64,000 bases of DNA, from positions 603,542 to 667,541 of the forward strand of contig VYZI01000391.1 in assembly GCA_013397695.1 (NCBI GenBank), given 5' to 3'. Positions within the stretch are counted from its first letter, which is position 1; each line of letters starts with the position of its first letter. Positions 56,081-64,000 of this stretch are shown here, one piece after another. Made by a program: the position numbers and the translations under genes. The notes under the pieces are model-generated. The model was not told the DNA's origin, did no database searches, and was given only the letters and a program-made list of their open reading frames with translations. Origin of the DNA: Centropus unirufus (Eukaryota; Chordata; Aves; Cuculiformes; Centropidae).

Positions 56081-59000
56081 CTCAGTGTTCACAGTAGTTC
56101 TAACAGAGGATGTCAGTTGTTAGTCCTATGCACTGATACGTGACTCTGCTAAACACATCCCTTCCTGTAAGGATGCTCATGCTTTTTTCACTTTTATTCC
56201 TCTCAAAAAAAAATAAATACACTAATTTAGGAATGGCATAGAAAAAAGAAGATAAAATGAATAATTTTATCTACAGCTGTGCTAGAAACTTGCCCTGTGT
56301 GTGTGTGACCCTTTCAGAATCTGTACGGTGTGTGGCAGACACAGAACTGCTGTGGGATTCGAGACTAGTGACTGTAACTTTAGGATTACTATTGCTTTTT
56401 CCTTACTAATACAGGGATAATACAATGACTCGAAACTGAATCTGGGGAGGGACTACTCCAAGCTGACGAATTTGCTTGCTTTTCAGGCCTCTTTCGACAC
56501 ACGTCCCTTCTGACTCCACCTGTTGAGACTCAAAGTCCACATTTCTTAAAAGAATTGTGTTGGTTTGCTTTCCAATGTGCTTATTCATTTGGAAGAAAAC
56601 AATAAGGGAGAAGGAAAATAAGGAGAAGGAGCCATGGTAACAGCTGTGGAATGCATCAATAGGTAAACAGTCTTGTGTACCAGGCCGAATTACGTATTCT
56701 GCTGCTGCCAACAGCACTTGTTGCACATAGGAAACAGAACTGCTGGTACTAAATGCAACTTGAGGCTACTGAGGTAGCTCAAGATGAACCAGGTAATGCC
56801 TCACCTTCCAAAAGAGCCTGTGGCTCCAGATGTGATTGTTGAAGTACTCAAGTGAGGTGGGGTCAGAAGCGTAGAGAACTTCTTTAGCTTGTATCCTGTA
56901 GTCAATAGAGAGTTGCTTCCTGTGGTGGGAACAGAGTACCACGTATATAAATGCTTGTGGATTTTGGTGGGTAGGTGTTTGTTTTTCTTTTTTTGTGAAG
57001 AAAGACCACCGAATAATGTTTGTCAAAAACTAGTATATTTTCTTTGGTTTCTTGGATTGGTTGATTTAGTTTGGATTTTATGTTGTTTTATTCTCCACAC
57101 TCAGGCTATGACCCTTCATTTAAAATCAAAATTGTAATAGGAAGTGTAGAATATCAACCTGCGACACCTTTTTCATTAGAATGTGATATTTGGTATAATG
57201 CCAAAATGTTTTTCCTCATCTCTAAATGACCATAAGCTTAATGGCACTTCTGAATCCTGATTTTCATTCCTCTGTTTTTTCCCCCCTCAATAATTTTATA
57301 TCAAAAGTCACTGCAATAGAGATGGTAAAAAAAAAAAAAGAACCGGGAGACTATAAATATCTTTTAAGGGTAAGTTGAGGGAGGGCAGTGTACCATCTAT
57401 CCAGGTAATGAGTACTTCAATATCTAGCCTACTCTGTCATTTTCAGAAAGAAAAATAGGAGGAGATGGAGCAATATTATAGTTGCATTTCAGATAGCAAG
57501 AGGTAAATGTGATTTCACTTCTACAGCACAGTAATAGAGTTCTGTTGTGAGTCAAAAGGTATTGGTGCCACTGCCACTTATTCCAGTAAGTCTTTCTGAG
57601 TGCAGCTTCCTTTTGGGCAGACTTCCACTTAAGGTGTAGGTTGCTACCATTTTTCTTGCTTTGCTACACAACTTTTGGGGCATTCCTCATAAAGATGGGT
57701 TGCAAATCAAGATTTTTTTTAAAATAAACTTGGAATAATATTGATTTTATGTCGCAAAACACCTATATTCTATTTCTCCAATTCTGCTGTCAGGCATTTT
57801 CTGTATTTTCTTCCTTCTTTTCTTGTATGCTTGCTTTTATTTTTCATAGACTCACCCTTCCTCCCAAAGGCATCAACTGTTCTGTAAAATTAATGTTCCA
57901 GTTCCCATCTGTTATTTACAAATGTGGCTCCATTTCTGTAAGAGATTCATACTAAATTTTTTCTTGCTTCTAATTGCTTTTGCTGCAAAAAAAAAAAAAA
58001 TTTACATGGAGCGTGTGTTTGCAGCTATAAGGGAGCATCACATACTAAATGGTGAACTGGACTTGTTTTGTGTCTCAAAGATTAGCAAAGAAGTGATTTC
58101 CACACTTTCAGTCATTGTCACATCATGGGAAGGTGTGCATATCTACCTGTAAATATTGAGAAAGAAAAGAGTACTTGACTGCAGGAGTATCAGAAACTTG
58201 CATATAAAAATGAAATAATTCATTACTCTTATTTCTCTTTCATTTGTAGAGCAAAAGTCAAAATTAAAAACCAGTGTAGGTTCTGGAAAGACATAGTTAA
58301 GAATTACCTTGCCTGGACTGTTAAAACTTTTTTAATATGTATATCCATCAATCTCAAACTAGTCTGTCCTGAAACATTTTCTGCAATATGATATAGAGGT
58401 AAAACATGGACTAGTTGGGCAGAGCTTCCAGGATAGTGGCTACTTTTGCAAAGCTAGGTCCAGACTTTCTTTGAGTACAAATTCTTTCTCACTAAAGCAA
58501 ATGAAAATGTGCAGCAATAGGTGATGGAAGGTTTCTTCTAAAATAATTTTTTCATTGCGAGCATCTGGTGATATATTTGAGCTATCCAAATAACTTTAAA
58601 TCTGTATTTTACAATATTTTACAGTATTTGTTTTAGCCCAATATTACTTTAAAGGCCCTGGACTTACTGAAATTCTATGAATGGCATTTTAGGTGCTTCT
58701 ACATAAGATTTTTTTATTATTATTATTTGCTAAGTTTCCCCTAAGCTTTTCAACCACAGTTTTGAAGGAAAAGCTTGCTGGCATTACTAGTATTAAAAGT
58801 GGAGGGAGGGTGGGAGCTAATACACATAATAGACTTTTAGAGTCATTATTATAGCTGATGTCAAAGCTACCAAAGAAATATTTTGTGTGTTTCAGTTTAA
58901 AGCTTATAACTTTGTGTTATAAAAATGATACGTCTTTGAGAACTATCCAGCTTTGAATTCCAAGGCTGAAGGCCTGTAATCTACGTGTTTGGTGAGTTTT

Positions 59001-61399
59001 TCCAGTAGCTGATTACTTTTGTTACTGGGACCGTGAGTGAGATCAAGAGGGCTTGAGTTATTTCTTTTCAGGTTGTATTTAGTTTCATCTCTGGTTCTCA
59101 TCACATGATTATAGGACTAGATGGTTCATTAGGAAGAATCGCCACAGCAATACATGTATGCATTTTATTGGGGAGTCCACAGCAAAATGTTAAATATTCA
59201 TCTAATTGGATAACAAAAGGATTTAATAGCTTTTACAAATAATTTTGGGTCTAACTTGGTTGTTGAAATCTGGGAAACATTGCACAGAAGGGAGGTGACT
59301 GTAGTAAGAGAATTCAGACCCAGTGAGATAAATGTGGTGATCTCACTTGCATGCAGCTGTGCTGGCTTTTTCTGCCACTTTGCTAAACAAACACCCTTAG
59401 GGAGTTTTCCTACTAGAAGTCTGATTTTTTTTTTTTTTTTCTCTATTGAAGGCAAATGGTGCAAGCATGAACTTCTCAAAACAGAACAAGAAAGAAGAGT
59501 TTCTTCATTAATGTAATGTTTCTCAACTAACAAACACTTTAACAAAAGCTGTGTAGTAATGGTTTGCTTACTCTGGTATCTTGCATATTCAGTGCAAAGC
59601 TCAATAGACGTGCAAAGATTAATTTTCTTGCACATATTATATTTCTTTCTGTTACTGTTTTGTTTTGGGACCCAATTATTACGTTTGAATTTACAAGCTT
59701 CCAAAAGTTGGCTCTTTGTTACATTTAGCATTCTTAGTTCAGCTCCAAAAGATAGGTTGATAGGAAATACTTTGCAATATTTCTCGTGATGCTAGTTCAC
59801 CTTCATAAACACAGCTCTCTTTTTGAGACAAAGCAGTTTGCAAATAATCCTTTGACTGAGAAGCGACAACTCCATGGTAAACACTCAAAATGAACAGGAA
59901 AGTAAACTAAAATAACGTCTCCCTTTCTAACGTTTCAAATCTAGTGTCTCAGTCGTCCTCTCTTTGGTACTGTGAAAGGTGCTAGAACAAAAGAGAGACT
60001 GTCAATTTAAAATAATATTCCTTATCCAGACACAACAAAAAAACATTCATTTCCACTGTCTTCTCAGGATTTCTAGATGCCAAATCATAAAGACTTTGAA
60101 GCTATAGAACAAGAAGTTTTCAAATTACATATCAGTGTGTTTGGTAAGTCTTTTCCTCTCCTTATGCTTCTTACATTGAGCATTCGGTGCTTCCAAATTC
60201 CACCCCTACCCGTTACATTCCTAGCACTGTTACTCTGCAGGCTCTTCACTTGCTTGAATCCCCAGCACAATGGCTTCTGCAACTCCTGATCCCTTTGGTT
60301 TGATGTTATGTGGCAAAACAAAGGTGCCTGGACATCTGAGCAATTTCTTTTCTTTGGGGAAATGCCTGGTGTACAAATGGAAAATGAAGGCGATGGCTTA
60401 CCATGCTGGAGAGAGCACCTTTGCCCCAGAGCAATGGGTTTTAAACCGATCTTGCCATAGCCGAGACACACAATTAGACAAATCTCTCCTGAAGTATGAT
60501 CTTCTGGGCTTGCCTGTGTCCCCTGAAAAAGAGACTATTCATGTGCACCCACATGCGTACAAGGTAAGGAAGCTAAGCAAGCAATCTTTTGGCATAACAC
60601 ATTTCCTGCTCTTTGATATGTCCATCGCAACCCATGGGCTGAGGAGCAGGCATGAACACCCCTGTCAGTCTGGGCTTTGTGATATGCTTTAAAGAAGTAT
60701 GTACCTAATAGTGGAAGCAAGCCCAGACTGGTAAAAAATTCTATACGTTTTTTTAAATTAGGCCTCTGTTGGGTTACCACTATAGTGTTAAATGACACTT
60801 CCTCACTTAATTTAATAAAATGGTATATATTTCATTCTGCTGATGAATTCAGTTAAATCTGCAGTGAAGCTTGCATAAGAATCGTTCTTTTAAATTGGAA
60901 TGAAATAGCGTAATTAAGTTACCCAAGATGTAATGAATTATTAATATTGTCTTTATAATGAAATATTAACATTAAATACCCTTACTATCTGTCAAGTGGA
61001 AAGAAGTAAAAATCAGGTGATATATTCAAAATAAATTGGAATTGGGACTATTCTAGGGTTTACTTATTATCCTGTAGAGTCTCATCATAGATACATTTTC
61101 TATATAGGTCAGAATACCTGCAATAGAATCCTGTTTTTTTATGGTCAATATGCAACACAATGTCATAGTCTAGAAAATGGAAGGATATACTCTTTGTTCT
61201 TTAAATCCCAACTATTTGAAGTGGCAAATCGGACTCTGGAGCACGTTTGATAGTGGGTTCCTATTTTTATCTCTCCTTACTTTGAGGGGGAAAGTCTTCA
61301 TGTTCCAACTTCTATTTCTATTGTAGTAATAGTAGTTCTCAAACAGAAATTTAATGTACAGTTATTCAAATGGAGTTAATTTAAATTTTGATTCTCTGA
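56081..61399. other. Intergenic DNA downstream of SEL1L
   Basis: About 5.3 kb with no recognised gene. Overlapping open frames on both strands occur at 59.2-59.8 kb (177 codons on minus, with a lysine run read from a poly-T tract) and at 60.08-60.69 kb (140 codons on +, 128 on -). None has a known domain, and opposite-strand overlap points to chance base composition. Several homopolymer runs are present. Confidence 0.55.
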
Positions 61400-61404
61400 T
61401 GTAA

Positions 61405-61580
61405 TAGAATATGCCAATAGAAGGGACCTACAACAACCATCTAGTCCAACTACCTGACTACTCTGGGTCTGACCAAAAGAGGACTCTCTGTGTTCTCAAT
61501 TCTGAGAAGGCTCCGGAAAACATAAGAACATGTAACAGGCATGTTACCTGCTAGTCCTGCCACTTTAGATCTTACGAGTG
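61405..61580 (-). repeat. CR1-like LINE 3' fragment
   Basis: The sequence 'aagggacctacaacaacc' followed by 'atctagtccaactacctgac' and 'ggtctgaccaaaag' reads like the reverse complement of a CR1 3' tail. The right part is diverged and the edge is uncertain. Confidence 0.65.
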
Positions 61581-63199
61581 AAAGTGTTCTGGAAATAAAA
61601 AAGAAAATATTTCTTACAGGCCCAACTAGAATAATGGTATTGAACAGAGCTCTGTAACTGTGAAGTAATGGAATAATAACTTAGATGGAATAAATAGTTC
61701 AGGAGAATCAAATGTTATAAACCATATTTCCCTCCCCCCCCCTTAATATTTTAAAAAGGTTGTTAGATACAGGATCTTCATGTTCCTTACTATTAGAAAA
61801 GGTAATAAAGCTGGTAGAGCCAGCTGAAGCCTGTTAATCTACATAAGAGGGACAAGTGCTAAAAAGCAATAAATTATATGCAAGCCTTTACTTCAATGAT
61901 TTTTTTAAATGAAGAAACATCCCTTTCCTCATCCTTTAAATTGTCTAAAGGCTGTCAGTAAACACTCCTAGGGGTGAAAAGGACACAAAAGATGGAAATC
62001 ATACATATATTTCTGTTCTGAGTCTTAATTAAGACTTGATTAGTGAGAATTCATGCTGTATGCTTTAGCCGCAAAAGATATGGCAAGTACTGTTGGGCTG
62101 CTTGTGACTACAGGCCCCTGGAACTGTTGTTACTCTGTAACGACTGATTCTTATGCTGTTACTCAAAAACAAAGAAAGAAAAATAATAAATGAGGTCCAG
62201 GATTTGACCAAAACTAGAAGATTGGTGGCCTTGGAGTCTTTCTAGTCAGGATCTCTCCCAGGTTGGTATATCAGAGGTTAATAATGTTCTTCTGGATCCT
62301 GGTTTTATTAAAGATGGAAAAGATAAAGGGAAACAATTGGAAAACTAATCTGTAGTTCTTTTGGCTCATAAAATAATTACGAGAAGAAACAAAGACACCA
62401 GTTATATCCGAGAAGAACTATCCTGTGTTCTTGTAGCCAACCTACGTTCATTTAATATGAGCATGGCTACCAGCCTAAATCCGTCTCGGCCCCATGGCAT
62501 TTTATGCAGCTAGGCATATTTTTTATGACTAGTTTTGTTTGGGAAGTCAGCATTTCATACTGCTGAAAAAGATGATGCACGATCTGCAAATACTGTTTGA
62601 GAGGTGCGCTATTTTCTCCCAGCCACCTCTAGTCAGCACTCGTGTCCAATGTTTTGTGCCAGAGGATATCCCCTCCGCTGTACCACAGGGGCTCTGGATT
62701 TTTGTTTGAGGGGTGGTGCGCTTTTTGATGCATGTCTCCAGATTAGCATGCACCCATCACAAACCTTCAAGCCTCTCCAAAAACTCCTTCAAGACAAAAA
62801 TGGGTGAACTAGATACGCTAAGCTGCCAAGCAGAACGCTGGACATCATGGCTATCTTGCACTTTTCTTTTGAGATTTTCCTCGTGTTTTACAAAAGCACT
62901 CTGAAAACTGTTAGCTCAGCTGGAGAAGAGTTGAACTTGTTTAATTTTTTTTTATTTTTTTTTTTAAAGTCAGTCCCCAGTGCTAATTATGGCTGTTATC
63001 ATAAAGTTCAATGCAAACACTGAGGTTATAACCATTTCTCCACTTGTGGAGTTCCATTGTCTAGGAAGCTCTTTAGCAACGGGATACTTGGTCAGCCCTC
63101 TGGAGTCTTCTCCAAATCCACCAAAGCGTGGATGGGCACATGCCTGTGCTCACATCTGTTTGTGTGGTGCACGTGTTCATTATCCTGAACTTGCCTTTC
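61581..63199. other. Intergenic DNA, nothing recognised
   Basis: AT-rich sequence with a C-tract near 61733-61742 and a long T/A-rich homopolymer stretch at 62940-62966. No coding exon, RNA gene or confident repeat was recognised. Confidence 0.5.
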
Positions 63200-63560
63200 A
63201 TTGCAAGCCTTGAAATTGTTGTAGGGTTAGAAATGAAAGCCTCCATAGACGCATTTGCATATGTAAATTGCAATTAAGCATTTTTGAAGGCAGAAATGAG
63301 ATTAATAGCTTACATCTCTATTATTACGTCCATAATGCTACTGTAACTTATCGTCTTGAAAACAATTTCGTTCAGATGTTGTTGTTAACTTTATTGGTCC
63401 CGACTGCTCCATAACATGGGGATATTTGCTGGTCTGCGAAATTCATCGGGGTCTGACAAAAGAATTGAGATACCTCGTAATTTGTATTAGAAATGGGTAC
63501 ACGAAATCATCAGCTACGAATAAGTATTGCCATATTCGAGCATGCTCGTTGAATGACCCT
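63200..63560. promoter_or_regulatory. Candidate conserved non-coding element with POU octamers
   Basis: A stretch dense in homeodomain-type sites. A near-palindromic octamer pair atttgcat-atgtaaat lies at 63253-63268, followed at once by gcaattaag (63270-63278), and a ttaat core lies near 63302. Unlike the surrounding DNA it has several CpGs (for example near 63351, 63369 and 63401) within AT-rich sequence and no repeat character. This texture resembles vertebrate developmental enhancers. No conservation data are available here. Confidence 0.3.
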
Positions 63561-63599
63561 GAGGATCACCATTAATTTGGGGTTTTTTTTTGCATTTTC

Positions 63600-63794
63600 T
63601 ACGTTCAGAATTATCGACATTGACCCGTGCATTTCTGCAAGAGGGGCTGCCCAGCAGCAGGCAGGACAGCGCCTTGACTCTGAGTCGTGTTTTAAAGCAG
63701 CCCGTGAGCGCTTCAGTAATTCCAGGTAGAACCACCCGCCTGCTCCAGCCCTTCACTCCCATCCTCTCCTAAGGCTCCGCTCTCCGCTCCCGGG
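63600..63794. promoter_or_regulatory. GC-rising edge, possible next promoter cut by the gap
   Basis: GC content climbs from about 63640 to the end of known sequence, finishing in a C-rich run just before the Ns. Sequencing gaps often fall in GC-rich first exons. In human the gene after SEL1L, in the same orientation, is STON2. Its first exon could be hidden in the gap, but no STON2 coding sequence is visible. Confidence 0.3.
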
Positions 63795-64000
63795 NNNNNN
63801 NNNNNNNNNNNNNNNNNNNNNNNNNNNNNNNNNNNNNNNNNNNNNNNNNNNNNNNNNNNNNNNNNNNNNNNNNNNNNNNNNNNNNNNNNNNNNNNNNNNN
63901 NNNNNNNNNNNNNNNNNNNNNNNNNNNNNNNNNNNNNNNNNNNNNNNNNNNNNNNNNNNNNNNNNNNNNNNNNNNNNNNNNNNNNNNNNNNNNNNNNNNN
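63795..64000. other. Assembly gap (N run)
   Basis: Only Ns from 63795 to the end of the window. The true length of the gap is not known from the sequence. Confidence 0.99.

Noticed and set aside
59198..59731. A 177-codon minus-strand open frame downstream of SEL1L
   Set aside because: It includes a lysine run read from a poly-T tract, has no known domain, and is overlapped by open frames on the other strand.

Overview
The window looks like a piece of a bird chromosome. It is AT-rich vertebrate DNA with one large, intron-rich gene and several copies of CR1, the main LINE family of birds and other sauropsids. There are no operons or prokaryotic signals. The species cannot be told from the sequence. 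The last 206 bases (63795-64000) are an unsequenced gap.

The one gene I can prove is SEL1L, on the + strand. All 21 coding exons were found, from the ATG at 22058 to the stop at 52351-52353. They join in frame at GT-AG introns into a 789-residue protein (the human protein has 794). SEL1L is the ER-membrane adaptor of the HRD1 ubiquitin ligase in ER-associated degradation (ERAD). The predicted protein has a signal peptide, an acidic disordered segment, a fibronectin type II domain, three blocks of Sel1-like repeats, a C-terminal transmembrane helix and a short proline-rich cytosolic tail. Five N-glycosylation sequons and several residues mutated in human and canine disease sit at the human position minus three, which supports the exon assembly.

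Layout. 1-21,480 is gene-poor DNA upstream of SEL1L. It holds a CR1 tail (about 3.1 kb), an isolated 130-bp GC-rich islet (15.1 kb), a decayed mariner transposon of the Hsmar1 type (18.1-19.0 kb, minus strand) and a weak CR1-like fragment (20.5 kb). 21,480-22,330 is the SEL1L CpG island, with a perfect CTCF-type motif, GC boxes, a CACGTG E-box, CCAAT boxes and an ERSE-like element 118 bp before the ATG. 22,058-52,353 is the coding span; introns 2, 5 and 19 carry CR1 copies. 52,354 to about 56,080 is the 3' UTR. 56,080-63,794 is intergenic, with a CR1 fragment at 61.4 kb, a candidate conserved regulatory element near 63.2-63.6 kb, and a rise in GC just before the gap. In human, STON2 follows SEL1L in the same orientation, so the gap may hide its promoter; that is inference.

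I found no CRISPR array, tRNA, rRNA or undescribed multi-gene system. The points most worth a second look are the GC islet with its CTCF-like motif, the ERSE-like promoter element, the mariner relic and the POU-octamer element near the right edge.
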